A stretch of 8,837 bases of DNA from assembly GCF_039521845.1 (NCBI RefSeq), contig NZ_BAAACW010000013.1:1-8837 (forward strand). The letters are read 5' to 3'. This stretch comes from Alkalibacterium iburiense. Lineage in GTDB: Bacteria; Bacillota; Bacilli; Lactobacillales; Carnobacteriaceae_A. The position numbers were made by a program, and so were the translations under genes. Below the pieces are notes generated by a model that was not told where the DNA came from, did no database searches, and was given only the letters and a program-made list of their open reading frames with translations. Position 1 is the first letter of the stretch. Every line of letters begins with the position of its first letter. This document shows positions 1-7,123 of the stretch, piece by piece.

Positions 1-28
1 TAAATATGTTGTTATAACACTATTGAAC

Positions 29-1414
29 TTAATTTGAGCACATAACAAGTTTCAACACATAATTTCTTCCCATGACGAGAGACTTGATTCCTCGTTCCGC
101 TAGATTGTTGGATAGTACAAGACGCCCGTCTTCCAGAACATTCATCATTCGCTCTTTCTGATTCATTGCGTATGTGATCGCAGTCCGAAGCTTTCCATGT
201 GCAGTTAAGGATTCACACCAGTCAAAAAATTCCTCAAGTTTCGGCTTAAGTATCTCGATGCGCTGATTATAACGGTCCTTGACTGATAAATTTTTTAACG
301 ACTTATCCAAGGCAAATAATTCATTACATAGAGTGACACCTTTATGAGCTATACTTTTACTAGAATAGTTTTTTGGACGTGCCTCATAGAACTTTCGTCT
401 GATATGAGCCAGGCAGGCAATCATCGTCATACCCGGAAGATTATTGTACCCTGAGAATCCATCGCTGTGTAGATAGCCAGTATAATCCTCTAAGAAATCT
501 CTGGGAACAGATCCGCTTCGTGACGGGCCCAACCTGAAAATATGGATGGCACGATCACTATACTTGCCCGTGCTAAACAACCACATATAAGATTTTTGTC
601 GTTCTTTATCGTTCAGTACTTTGAATGTCGTTTCGTCAGCGTGAAGAACCTTTTGGTTCAATAGTTCTTGTCGCATTTCAGCCACGAGATCTTCAAAATA
701 ATACTGTGACGTTTTAATGTGCCAGTTGGTAATGTTATGACGAGGTATCGGATAGCCGAGTAGTTTCCAGTAAGACTCTTGTCTGTAGGCTGGAACTTTT
801 TGCTCAAACTTTTGATACATGGTTTCCGCTATCAGTGACGCAGAGGCAGCTGTATTATTTAAAGGAAGTCTAGGAATCTCAGCTTTTGCAAACGGCGTCC
901 GCGTTCCACTTTTCTCACAGTTCGCGCAGGCATATGTTTTCTGGAAATGTCTGTGATTTTCAACTCTTGCCGGAATAAATTTAACTTCCTGACGGATCAG
1001 TTGAGTACTGACTTCTTTCATTGCTTCTTTACATGTCGGACATGCACAAGATTCAATCTCATGAATATGGTCAACAGTAGGAAGCGAAGACAATTGCTGG
1101 TCTTTTAAGCCTTTACGTTTTTTGCGACGGACAACCTTGGTTATAATGACTTTATCTTCGTCGCTTTGGTCACCAGTCTGCTCTGGTTCGCTAAAAAGGG
1201 AATCGTTGAAAAGATTCCCTTGATTGGGATCGCCTTTCAACGTTTCCTTCTTTGAGCCATAAAGTTTTTGGATTAGGAATTCATTTTGTTCTTTCAGTAA
1301 AGAGAGCTCATCATCTTTTTGAGCGATAAGAGTCTTCAGTTGCTTGTTTTCTTCTAAAAGCTGATTTAACTTTTCAATAATCATTTCAAACTGCTTTTCG
1401 CTCTTGATAGACAT
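29..1414 (-). CDS. tnpC: IS66 family transposase TnpC (DDE), C-terminally truncated
   Basis: This is the DDE-type transposase of an IS66 element. The N-terminus (about residues 7-52) is a leucine-rich coiled coil followed by an acidic linker. A zinc-binding module follows, with C125/C128 and C163/C166. The catalytic domain shows Asp260 in HADET, Asp318 in LHSDGF and Glu440 in NNLAERGIK, so the full triad is present. Family members normally continue after VMGR with a KNWLF-like stretch and a C-terminal domain, reaching roughly 500 residues or more. Here the protein departs from the family after Arg450 and stops at residue 461. None of the three frames in the remaining 60 bases restores the expected sequence, so a simple frameshift is unlikely. 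An insertion, deletion or junction near position 62 fits better. The ATG start has GAGGAG at 1423-1428, 8 nt upstream. It is probably inactive. Confidence 0.9.
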   Translation of the reverse strand: MSIKSEKQFEMIIEKLNQLLEENKQLKTLIAQKDDELSLLKEQNEFLIQKLYGSKKETLKGDPNQGNLFNDSLFSEPEQTGDQSDEDKVIITKVVRRKKRKGLKDQQLSSLPTVDHIHEIESCACPTCKEAMKEVSTQLIRQEVKFIPARVENHRHFQKTYACANCEKSGTRTPFAKAEIPRLPLNNTAASASLIAETMYQKFEQKVPAYRQESYWKLLGYPIPRHNITNWHIKTSQYYFEDLVAEMRQELLNQKVLHADETTFKVLNDKERQKSYMWLFSTGKYSDRAIHIFRLGPSRSGSVPRDFLEDYTGYLHSDGFSGYNNLPGMTMIACLAHIRRKFYEARPKNYSSKSIAHKGVTLCNELFALDKSLKNLSVKDRYNQRIEILKPKLEEFFDWCESLTAHGKLRTAITYAMNQKERMMNVLEDGRLVLSNNLAERGIKSLVMGRNYVLKLVMCSN

Positions 1415-1465
1415 GTCTGCTTCTCCTCATATAAATAGTAATTAAATTTTACTATAATTAGAAAG

Positions 1466-1508
1466 AAAAAACGAGAGAGTTAGTGATTTTTTCACCAATT
1501 TCTCTCTC
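1466..1508 (-). terminator. Intrinsic terminator-like hairpin between tnpB and tnpC
   Basis: An imperfect inverted repeat lies in the 99-nt gap between tnpB and tnpC. GAGAGAG (1473-1479) pairs with CTCTCTC (1502-1508), and GTGA (1483-1486) pairs with TCAC (1492-1495), around a 5-base loop. On the minus strand the stem is followed by six T residues (1471-1466), as in a Rho-independent terminator. It would end or weaken transcripts from tnpA-tnpB before they reach tnpC. The inner part of the stem has mismatches, so efficiency is uncertain. Confidence 0.55.
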
Positions 1509-1513
1509 ATTTC

Positions 1514-1873
1514 TTAGGCTATACTCCCTTTAACCGCAGGTTTAATGGAAACTTTTTGGTTGACTGATAGTCCTTCAAGCAGCCAACGCAGCTGTTGTGT
1601 AGTTAATTTTTGAACTTCATTCTGGTTACGTGGCCAATTCAATTTGCCGTTCTCTAGTCGTTTATATAGAAGTAGGAAGCCGTCGCCTTCCCAGTAGAGA
1701 GCCTTAAATCGGTCTTTCTTTCCACCACAGAAAAGAAAGAGGGCATCATCATAAATATTCATGTCATATTCTTCTGTGATTGTGGCGGCTAATCCATCAA
1801 TCTGACGACGCATGTCTGTCTTTCCGCAAACGATAAAAATATTTTCTACTTGAGTAAAATCAACGAGTTTCAT
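1514..1873 (-). CDS. tnpB: IS66 family accessory protein TnpB
   Basis: This 119-residue protein is of the usual size for the IS66 Orf2 (TnpB) family. It carries the recognisable family stretches CGKTDMRRQIDGLA near the N-terminus, ALFLFCGGKKDRFKALYWEGDG in the middle, and LYKRLENGKLNWPR followed by LRWLLEGL toward the C-terminus. TnpB is required with TnpA and TnpC for transposition of IS66 elements, but its biochemical role is not settled. The ATG start overlaps the end of tnpA by 14 nt. A GGAG (1884-1887) lies 10 nt upstream inside tnpA, so the two are probably translationally coupled. It looks full length and undamaged. Confidence 0.92.
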   Translation of the reverse strand: MKLVDFTQVENIFIVCGKTDMRRQIDGLAATITEEYDMNIYDDALFLFCGGKKDRFKALYWEGDGFLLLYKRLENGKLNWPRNQNEVQKLTTQQLRWLLEGLSVNQKVSIKPAVKGSIA

Positions 1874-2060
1874 AGCTGGCCATCTCCGTTAGGAGAGTTT
1901 TAAGTGTACCATCATTAATCTCCTCATAAATAAATAACTCTGAATGACTCGTTTTTACTCGTGCGACGAGTTTTTGTGGCGACTGCTTCGTCACTGTACG
2001 GCGATCGTTTTGATTATCCCGCAATGTCACAGGAACAATATCCTGTCTATTCTTTCCCAA
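1860..2060 (-). CDS. tnpA: IS66 TnpA-like small protein, TTG start
   Basis: This is the first gene of the IS66 element and encodes a small basic protein whose position matches TnpA (Orf1). Only about 66 residues are present. The core RTVTKQSPQKLVARVKTSHSELFIYEEINDGTLKTLLTEM resembles the short TnpA-type proteins of Firmicutes IS66 elements. It is shorter than many proteobacterial TnpA proteins, and I see no clear helix-turn-helix. I chose the TTG at 2060 because a perfect AGGAGG (2069-2074) lies 8 nt upstream. The in-frame ATG at 2078 has no Shine-Dalgarno and would translate through that site. The stop overlaps tnpB by 14 nt. Assignment to TnpA rests mainly on position and size. Confidence 0.75.
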   Translation of the reverse strand: MGKNRQDIVPVTLRDNQNDRRTVTKQSPQKLVARVKTSHSELFIYEEINDGTLKTLLTEMASYETR

Positions 2061-2126
2061 ACTAAAAACCTCCTGCATACTTAAGATATTTCAAGTTTAA
2101 CAGGAGGTTATCCTTATTCACAGGTA

Positions 2127-2146
2127 CCTAGCTATTCATCGCTTAC
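2127..2146 (-). repeat. IS66 outer terminal end (tnpA side)
   Basis: Read on the minus strand, this end starts GTAAGCGATGAATAGC. GTAA is the usual first four bases of IS66-family ends, and tnpA begins about 85 bases inside, a normal spacing. The partner inverted repeat should lie beyond tnpC, where the element is broken, so the repeat length cannot be measured. The adjacent 8 bases, GGACTAAA (2147-2154), are the candidate target-site duplication. Confidence 0.55.
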
Positions 2147-2156
2147 GGACTAAACA

Positions 2157-2191
2157 AAATAAAAAACCCAAGGAGAACGAATCCTTGGGTT
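2157..2191 (-). terminator. Strong intrinsic terminator of the opp operon
   Basis: A perfect 10-bp stem, AACCCAAGGA (2165-2174) with TCCTTGGGTT (2182-2191), closes a 7-base loop. On the minus strand it runs into TTTTTTATTTT. It lies 74 nt past the oppA stop, as expected for the end of the oppDFBCA transcript. On the plus strand the stem is followed only by CTTTT, so the main direction is minus. It also shields the IS66 tnpA gene beyond 2146 from operon read-through. Confidence 0.88.
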
Positions 2192-2192
2192 C

Positions 2193-2223
2193 TTTTGAGC
2201 GATTTTGAGTGATTTTTGAGCGA
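2193..2223. repeat. Three tandem copies of a 10-bp unit, TTTTGAGYGA
   Basis: TTTTGAGCGA (2193-2202), TTTTGAGTGA (2203-2212) and TTTTTGAGCGA (2213-2223, one extra T) follow one another without spacer. They lie between the oppA stop and the stem of the operon terminator. The last copy also forms the loop and one arm of a second short hairpin, GATTTT (2211-2216) with AAAATC (2223-2228). Function is unknown. It may simply be slippage-derived 3'-UTR sequence. Confidence 0.7.
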
Positions 2224-2264
2224 AAATCATTCTATTTGGTATTATAAATTCTCAATTTTAATTA

Positions 2265-4169
2265 TTATCTTTCTTCAGATGTAAGATATAAAGTATGCAA
2301 TCCAGCACCTGGAGTATCTGGGTCTACTCCGATATTGATGTCGTATGCACCTACACGGTCGTGAACTGGGAATACTTCGTTACGGAATAGAGTTGGGATG
2401 ACTGGCGCTTCTTCCATGAAGTACTCTTGCCATTCGTGGAATACTCCTTCACGCCATTCAATGTCAAATCCTTGGTCACTTAACATTTTTTCCATATACT
2501 CATCGTTTTCTTCTGTTGCCCAACGAGTGTAGTTAAATGGAGCATAGCGTCCATATAAACCATCTGGTGTAGGGTCAGAACCTGTTCCCCAAGCTCCTTG
2601 GTAGATATCAATACCAGGGTCATCGGCTTCTACACGGTCATAGAATGTATTAAATTCTAGTAGACGACCGTCTGTCAATTGAACGTTTAAACCAATAGCT
2701 CTCCATGATTGCATATAGTATTCAGCAATTGGTTCAGCAACGTCTCCACCTGACATAGAAGCAAAGTTAATAACTAACTCTTCACCTTCAGGTGTTTCAC
2801 GGAATCCATCTCCATCCACGTCTTCGTATCCAGCGTCATCAAGTAACTGAATAGCTTTTTCTTGATCGAATGGATATCCTTCAACGTCAGGATTATAGTA
2901 TCCACCGAAGTTAGGAATGATTGGTGAGTTTGCACGGCTACGTAGACCTTGGTAGAAACGAGCACCAACAGCGTCGTTATCAATCGCGTAACCCATTGCT
3001 TGTCTCAAGTTTTTATCTGCCATTTTAGCATCAGGATTTGGAACAACTTGAGCTGGTTCTGTTACATTTCCTTCGTCGTCTGTTTGAGCTTCTTGCCATT
3101 CACCTAGTTTAAATCCGATATAAGTGTATGAGTTTTCAGGTCGTCCAAGTACAGTATATCCTGGAAGATCTTTATAGTTCTCAAACTGGTCTGTTGGCAT
3201 ACCAGTAAATAGGTCGAACTGTTCATTTTGCATTGCAGCTACAGCTGTTGATGTAGGTACAGTTTCTAATTCAATTCTTTCAATGTTTGGAGTACCTCTG
3301 TAGTAGTCATCAAATCTGACATATGATACAGCTTCACCTGGAACAATGTTTTCAACCATGAATGGTCCAAATCCGATTGGTCTTTCTCGAATTTCTGGAG
3401 CTGATTCTAGTTCTCCAACTGGAATGTGCTCTAGATAGTGACGAGGTGCCGCATAAGCCCAGATTCCACCACCAGCTTGTAACATTTGTACCCCAACTGT
3501 TTGGTATTCAATTTCTAAAGTTAAGTCGTCAACAATAGTAATACCTGAAATTTCATCAGCTACACCATTTTTAAAGTCTTCCATACCAACAATGTTAGAT
3601 AAACTTGATGTATAACGGACACCTGTGTAATCAGGATGTCCAATGATTTCGTGTGCAAATGCGATGTCTCCTGCAGTTACTTGCTCACCATCATGCCATA
3701 AAACATTATCTTGTAAAGTAATAGTTACAGTATTATTTTCTTGATCCAGTTCCATTGTAGCAGCACCTGAATCATCGTATTGATAGTTTTCATCAGATCC
3801 AAGTAATGTTCCCATCATATAACCCATAACAACTGCATCTGGGTTACCGGAATATAACTCAGTACTGAAGATACCTGTAAATGGTGAGTCTGTAACAAAT
3901 CCTACAGCTAAAGTTCCGCCATCAATTGGATCTCCTTCGTTTTCTACGCGTTGTTCAAATTCTACTGGTGCTGGTCCATCATCAGCTGCTTGATCCCCGT
4001 TATCAGCAGCATCCCCATTTTCATCTACTACTTCTTCACCGTTATCTGAACCATTGTCAGTTCCGTTACCAGTGTCTGTAGTATCAGTATCACCGTTACC
4101 ACATGCAGCTAAGATGAATGCTACCGCAGCAGTACTTGCCAACATGCTGTATTTTTTCTTGTTTGACAT
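2265..4169 (-). CDS. oppA: Oligopeptide ABC transporter substrate-binding lipoprotein OppA
   Basis: This is the extracellular peptide receptor of the importer, anchored to the outer face of the membrane by a lipid. Residues 1-22 are a lipoprotein signal peptide (KKK, then a hydrophobic stretch ending ILAA). The lipobox places the modified Cys at 23. Residues 24-73 form a low-complexity linker rich in Asp, Glu, Gly, Asn and Thr, with 16 acidic and no basic residues. From about residue 80 a family 5 solute-binding domain (SBP_bac_5) runs to the C-terminus. It includes the typical LQDNVLWHDGEQVTAGDI segment (152-169), FGPF (267-270), RQAMGYAID (389-397) and a DVDGDGFRE motif (450-458). At 634 residues it is long for OppA, mainly because of the linker and local acidic insertions. 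The ATG follows AAGGGGAG with a 7-nt spacer, 18 nt after the oppC stop. Being last in the operon resembles lactococcal opp. Peptide specificity cannot be read from the sequence. Confidence 0.93.
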   Translation of the reverse strand: MSNKKKYSMLASTAAVAFILAACGNGDTDTTDTGNGTDNGSDNGEEVVDENGDAADNGDQAADDGPAPVEFEQRVENEGDPIDGGTLAVGFVTDSPFTGIFSTELYSGNPDAVVMGYMMGTLLGSDENYQYDDSGAATMELDQENNTVTITLQDNVLWHDGEQVTAGDIAFAHEIIGHPDYTGVRYTSSLSNIVGMEDFKNGVADEISGITIVDDLTLEIEYQTVGVQMLQAGGGIWAYAAPRHYLEHIPVGELESAPEIRERPIGFGPFMVENIVPGEAVSYVRFDDYYRGTPNIERIELETVPTSTAVAAMQNEQFDLFTGMPTDQFENYKDLPGYTVLGRPENSYTYIGFKLGEWQEAQTDDEGNVTEPAQVVPNPDAKMADKNLRQAMGYAIDNDAVGARFYQGLRSRANSPIIPNFGGYYNPDVEGYPFDQEKAIQLLDDAGYEDVDGDGFRETPEGEELVINFASMSGGDVAEPIAEYYMQSWRAIGLNVQLTDGRLLEFNTFYDRVEADDPGIDIYQGAWGTGSDPTPDGLYGRYAPFNYTRWATEENDEYMEKMLSDQGFDIEWREGVFHEWQEYFMEEAPVIPTLFRNEVFPVHDRVGAYDINIGVDPDTPGAGLHTLYLTSEER

Positions 4170-4187
4170 GTTTTTTCTCCCCTTCTC

Positions 4188-5135
4188 TTATCCTAATCTC
4201 TGTTTTGCGTCTGCCGCACGTTGAATTGCACGACCGACATAGTTTATACACAGCACCAACACTAAAATCAGTGTGGAAGCTGGTAGCCAAACCCATGCTC
4301 TATTTTCCAGAATATCTGGATTAGTAGCTAAAGAAACTAATGTACCTAAACTTGGCGTACCGGTTGGTAAACCGAAACCAAGGAAAGATAAGCCTGTTTC
4401 TAAGCCAATACTGCCGGCTAAGTTCAATGTTAAGTTAACTATAATCAATGAACTGATATTCGGCATCATTTCTCGAAGCATTATCACAATCGATGGTGTT
4501 CCCATTGTTTTAGAAGCATTGATAAAATCAAGTCTTCCAACTGTTAACGCGCGTCCCCTAATGAATCGGGCTTGTCCGTGCCAGCTGAATAAAATCAATA
4601 TTCCGGCAAATGTGACAATGTTATAGTCTGGAACAATGGTTACGAAAATGATAATAATCATCAACTGAGGTAAAATCATGATAAAATCAATGATACGCAT
4701 AATAATATTATCGACTAAACCTGCGTAATAAGCAGATATAATCCCAATAGTAATTCCAATCGCACTCGAAACGATTGCAACCGTCCATCCAAGGAGTAAG
4801 GAATTTCGTGCTCCTATTAATAACAGTCCAAAGATATCTCGACCGGCTGAGTCTGTTCCTAAAATGTATCTTGTTCCTTGATGCATCGGATCTTCACTCA
4901 TAGACATGGGTGGAAGATAGTAATCGAACAAACTGACCGTCTGTACGACGTCTTGATCAATTATAAATGACCATACGAAAATAGTGACTAGTAATACTAC
5001 AACTAAGATTAATGATCCTAATGCTAATTTATCTCTCGCAAATTCTCTTGCAATAACTCTAAATCCCATTGGAGGGGCTGACGCGGCCATATCATCTGAC
5101 AATACTGCTGCATCTGCATCTTGATTTGTTGCCAT
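4188..5135 (-). CDS. oppC: Oligopeptide ABC transporter permease OppC
   Basis: OppC is the second membrane subunit of the peptide importer and pairs with OppB to form the channel. At 315 residues it has the usual length. A cytoplasmic N-terminus (1-38) leads into the first membrane helix (about 39-60). Next comes an external loop, then the family hallmark GTDSAGRDIFGLLLIGARNSL (93-113) and further helices around 114-137, 148-168, 173-188, 228-247 and 284-303. The cytoplasmic EAA-type coupling loop is at about 203-225 (DFINASKTMG onward), where the ATPases dock. The start is odd. The only good Shine-Dalgarno (GAAGGG, 5155-5150) is 14 nt from the ATG, and a three-codon ATG-AAT-AAA-TAA reading frame (5148-5137) sits between them. 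The gap to oppB is 34 nt. The residues after the start and the family alignment support ATG 5135. Confidence 0.93.
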   Translation of the reverse strand: MATNQDADAAVLSDDMAASAPPMGFRVIAREFARDKLALGSLILVVVLLVTIFVWSFIIDQDVVQTVSLFDYYLPPMSMSEDPMHQGTRYILGTDSAGRDIFGLLLIGARNSLLLGWTVAIVSSAIGITIGIISAYYAGLVDNIIMRIIDFIMILPQLMIIIIFVTIVPDYNIVTFAGILILFSWHGQARFIRGRALTVGRLDFINASKTMGTPSIVIMLREMMPNISSLIIVNLTLNLAGSIGLETGLSFLGFGLPTGTPSLGTLVSLATNPDILENRAWVWLPASTLILVLVLCINYVGRAIQRAADAKQRLG

Positions 5136-5169
5136 CTTATTTATTCATTCCCTTCTTTAACTTTCAGCT

Positions 5170-6129
5170 CTAATCAATACGGATACGAGGATCTACCGCC
5201 ATTAAAATCAAGTCTGATAATAATGTGCCGATTAAACCAAGAATACCGTAGAACAATACCAGTACAAAGATAACACTGTAATCCCTAGTAGTGATTGATT
5301 GTAAGAATAGGTAACCCATTCCTCGATAGCTGAAAATTTGTTCAATAAAGATTGATCCTGAAAGAAGTCCTACAATGGTATATCCAAATCCAGATGCTAT
5401 AGGTAAAGAGGCATTACGGAAAATATGTTTGGTATATACTTTTTGAATCGGCACACCTTTTGATCGAGCTGTTTTAACGTAGTCCGATGTTTTAGCATCT
5501 ATGATTTCACTACGTAAATATTGAATTATTGATGTTGTTCCTAAAACAGCCGTAGTCAGCGATGGGAGTATCAAGTGATAAAGTTGACTCCAGAATCTTT
5601 CCATTGGAGTATTAGCATTAATACTAATACTTCCTCTTGCTGGGAACCAAGCTAAGTTATAACCAAAAATATAAACAGCTAATAGGGCTAATACAAAGAT
5701 AGGTACAGCATAGCTCACAAAGTTGTAAACTAACACAGCTTTATCTAATACAGATTCATTGTAGCGTCCTGCCAAAATACCTAATGGTAAGGCAATCATA
5801 TACGTTAATAAAGAAGATAGTAAGGATAGTCTTACAGTATTCCCTAATCGGCCAGCGATAACTGCCGTTACAGGTTGTTGATAATTAAAACTTCTTCCAA
5901 ACTCTCCTTGAAGGGCATCGCCAACCCATCTGACATATCTAATAGGTAGTGGGTCATTCAATCCATAAAACTCTCTCATAGCTTCTATTTGTAGAGGATC
6001 TAAATCCGGGTCAATGAGTCCAGTAAAAGGATCCCCTGGCATAAAATCAGCTAATATGAAAATTAATACACTTAAAATAATGATTTGAGGAATCATTAAT
6101 AGTAAACGTCTAAATATTGTTTTCCACAT
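5170..6129 (-). CDS. oppB: Oligopeptide ABC transporter permease OppB
   Basis: OppB is the first membrane subunit of the peptide importer. The 319-residue protein opens with the typical OppB/DppB N-terminus: helix 10-30, then DFMPGDPF and the YGLNDPLPIRYVRWVGDALQGEFGRS region (55-80). Further membrane segments lie near 98-120, 130-155, 186-205, 245-265 and 285-311. The EAA-type loop that contacts the ATPases is DYVKTARSKGVPIQKVYTKH (216-235). The protein ends in the family-typical DPRIRID tail. It starts one base after the oppF stop (TAA-T-ATG), so translation is probably coupled. A purine-rich AGGGGGAAG lies upstream inside oppF. No disruption is seen. Confidence 0.94.
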   Translation of the reverse strand: MWKTIFRRLLLMIPQIIILSVLIFILADFMPGDPFTGLIDPDLDPLQIEAMREFYGLNDPLPIRYVRWVGDALQGEFGRSFNYQQPVTAVIAGRLGNTVRLSLLSSLLTYMIALPLGILAGRYNESVLDKAVLVYNFVSYAVPIFVLALLAVYIFGYNLAWFPARGSISINANTPMERFWSQLYHLILPSLTTAVLGTTSIIQYLRSEIIDAKTSDYVKTARSKGVPIQKVYTKHIFRNASLPIASGFGYTIVGLLSGSIFIEQIFSYRGMGYLFLQSITTRDYSVIFVLVLFYGILGLIGTLLSDLILMAVDPRIRID

Positions 6130-6130
6130 A

Positions 6131-7123
6131 TTAATTTCTTCCCCCTGTTCTCAACTTCTCATTTTGCATTGAAGCATTTGGTCCTTCAGGTTTTAATGCG
6201 ACTAAGTGATCATCACTAAATTTCTGAAGATCATACACTCGACCGTCCGGATCATAATAGTTTGTTTCTTGTGCTAGATATTCTGCCTCGACACGCTGTC
6301 TTTCGACTTTGTGAGCATCTCTTGTTGTTGGATCCATATCAGGGATGGCAGAAAGCAATCTCTTAGTATAGATATGTTGCGGATTATTATAGATATTCTC
6401 TTTTGAACCTTGTTCAACAAATCTTCCTCTATGCATAATCGCAATATCATCTGACATATGTTGGACCACACCAAGGTCATGTGAAATAAACAAGTAACTT
6501 AAATCATATTCTTTCTGAATACGTCTCATAAAGTTTAAGACTTGCGCCTGCACTGATAAATCTAAAGCAGATGTTGGTTCATCAGCAATAATCAGTTTTG
6601 GATCACTTGCTACGGCTCTTGCCACACCGATTCTTTGTCTTTGACCCCCAGAGAATTCATGTGGGTATTTATACATTGCTTCAGCATTCATACCAACAAT
6701 CTCTAAGTATTCGACTACTTTTCTTTTAATTTCATCTGGTGTGTAGTCAAAGTAATTACGCATAGGTTCTGCAATAACATCTAATATACGCTTTTTAGGG
6801 TTCATGGATGATGTCGCATCTTGAAAGATCATCTGAACATCTTTGTTATAGTTCGCATACTTTTGTTTTCTACTTCTAGCTTTATTGGTTACTTCTTCAC
6901 CTTCATAGAAAATTTGACCAGAAGTCGCTTTTTCTAAACCGATGATTGTTTTCCCAATTGTTGTTTTACCTGAACCAGATTCTCCAACAAGTCCGTATGT
7001 CTTACCTGTTTCTAGTGTCAAGTTAATACCATCCACTGCTTTAACATAACTTTGAATAGTGTTTAAGACTCCGCCTCTGATAGGATAATGCACTTTTAAA
7101 TCTTTAACTTCAATAAACCCCAT
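6131..7123 (-). CDS. oppF: Oligopeptide ABC transporter ATP-binding protein OppF
   Basis: OppF is one of the two ATPases that power the importer at the cytoplasmic face. The 330-residue protein has Walker A GESGSGKT (47-54), Q-loop Gln101, signature FSGGQ (157-161), Walker B LIIADE (177-182), D-loop SALD (185-188) and switch His215. All catalytic elements are intact. The signature has Phe in place of Leu, which is common in OppF. The C-terminal extension contains a YYDPDGRVYDLQ stretch and lacks the cysteines of the OppD-type tail, which supports the F rather than D assignment. The ATG directly follows the oppD stop (TAA-ATG) with no gap. GGAGGG (7136-7131) is placed 7 nt upstream, inside the oppD C-terminus. 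Confidence 0.94.
   Translation of the reverse strand: MGFIEVKDLKVHYPIRGGVLNTIQSYVKAVDGINLTLETGKTYGLVGESGSGKTTIGKTIIGLEKATSGQIFYEGEEVTNKARSRKQKYANYNKDVQMIFQDATSSMNPKKRILDVIAEPMRNYFDYTPDEIKRKVVEYLEIVGMNAEAMYKYPHEFSGGQRQRIGVARAVASDPKLIIADEPTSALDLSVQAQVLNFMRRIQKEYDLSYLFISHDLGVVQHMSDDIAIMHRGRFVEQGSKENIYNNPQHIYTKRLLSAIPDMDPTTRDAHKVERQRVEAEYLAQETNYYDPDGRVYDLQKFSDDHLVALKPEGPNASMQNEKLRTGGRN

Larger units (their letters stand above)
29..2146 (-). mobile_element. IS66-family insertion sequence, truncated at its tnpC end
   Basis: Three consecutive minus-strand genes have the tnpA-tnpB-tnpC order of IS66 elements. The outer end upstream of tnpA can be placed at 2146, where the minus strand reads GTAAGCGATGAATAGC. 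IS66-family ends characteristically begin with GTAA. The opposite end is absent: tnpC diverges from its family at about position 62, and the C-terminal domain and terminal repeat are missing from the window. The 8 bases outside the intact end (2147-2154) would be the target duplication, but this cannot be checked without the other end. The element sits just downstream of the opp operon terminator, in the same orientation as the operon, so it interrupts no opp gene. It is probably not mobile by itself. Confidence 0.85.

Noticed and set aside
29..2146. IS66 as a novel system or cargo-bearing transposon
   Set aside because: Only the three standard IS66 genes are present, with no passenger gene; the truncation is the only unusual point.
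2774..2983. Minus-strand open frame inside oppA
   Set aside because: It lies wholly within oppA in another frame, encodes no recognisable protein and is a shadow of the real gene.
4096..4324. Open frames on both strands across the oppA-oppC junction
   Set aside because: They overlap the OppA signal peptide or the OppC C-terminus, lack good ribosome sites and show no family features.
4273..4626. 117-codon plus-strand open frame
   Set aside because: It is antisense to oppC, whose protein family evidence is strong; the translation is compositionally a reverse-complement shadow.
6274..6480. Minus-strand open frame inside oppF
   Set aside because: It is an alternate frame of the OppF coding region with no independent support.
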